From positions 607,501 to 671,500 of the forward strand of contig JAFEUB010000774.1 in assembly GCA_024529925.1 (NCBI GenBank): DNA of 64,000 nt. Reading direction: 5' to 3'. Source of the stretch: Ophthalmolycus amberensis (lineage: Eukaryota; Chordata; Actinopteri; Perciformes; Zoarcidae). Numbering within the stretch: position 1 is the first letter of the stretch; every line of letters begins with the position of its first letter. The notes beneath the pieces were generated by a model. It was not told the DNA's origin and did no database searches. It saw nothing but the letters and a program-made list of their open reading frames with translations. A program made the position numbers and the translations under genes. Of this stretch, positions 63,909 to 64,000 are shown one piece after another.

Positions 63909-64000
63909 GGGACAGGTGGAGCAGTGCGGCAGCAGGTGGGAGCGTTTAAGACCTTCCTCTGTGATGTTAATGCCGACCACACTCGCCCTGCACCGTCAGC
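63909..64000 (+). other. Possible exon cut by the window edge
   Basis: After an AG at about 63908-63909 (CTGCAG) the sequence becomes GC-rich and codon-like to the window edge, with one frame reading VRQQVGAFKTFLCDVNADH. A second frame is also open, and the polypyrimidine tract is weak. It could be an exon of the next gene or part of the nle1 3' region. I recognise no family. Confidence 0.2.

Overview
The window is nuclear DNA of a ray-finned (teleost) fish. The genes are split by many short GT-AG introns, and the proteins match vertebrate families. The non-coding DNA carries fish-type LINE fragments, a shared non-autonomous DNA transposon, and long GATA/TATC and CA/GA microsatellites. There are no operons, CRISPR arrays or prokaryotic signals.

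Layout. (1) 1-5147: first coding exon of tmem135 (minus strand, 423-560; the rest lies left of the window), then a repeat-rich gap. The gap holds a perfect (GATA)n array of about 830 bp fused to the 3' end of a 5'-truncated LINE, and a (TATC)n array of about 330 bp in inverted orientation. (2) 5148-18891: a 20-exon, 1109-residue six-domain multicopper ferroxidase of the hephaestin/ceruloplasmin family. All three type 1 sites and the trinuclear cluster are complete. The C-terminus looks like a GPI-anchor signal rather than a transmembrane segment plus cytoplasmic tail. Its terminal exon, 3' UTR and flanking intron are tandemly duplicated almost perfectly (17927-19507 and 19508-21087). (3) 22320-33955: slc43a2 (LAT4-type amino-acid transporter, 594 residues). 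(4) 36757-47080: pitpna (phosphatidylinositol transfer protein alpha, 270 residues), with an 8-nt microexon. (5) 52920-58096: inpp5k (inositol polyphosphate 5-phosphatase with a SKICH domain), with a one-base frameshift in exon 3. (6) 60379-63380: nle1 (Notchless, WD40 ribosome-assembly factor, 478 residues).

slc43a2, pitpna and inpp5k keep the order they have on human 17p13.3. tmem135 and the hephaestin-like gene resemble a human 11q pair, and nle1 is on human 17q, so the window spans at least two ancient synteny junctions. Functionally the genes are unrelated housekeeping or transport genes: iron oxidation, amino-acid uniport, phosphoinositide transfer and dephosphorylation, and 60S ribosome biogenesis. 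pitpna and inpp5k both act in phosphoinositide metabolism.

I found no wholly new biological system. The strongest leads are the terminal-exon duplication with GPI-type tail, the inpp5k frameshift, the inverted GATA/TATC arrays seeded at a LINE tail, and a stop-free, frame-preserving intron in slc43a2. All exon borders are hand-derived from splice consensus, reading phase and family similarity.
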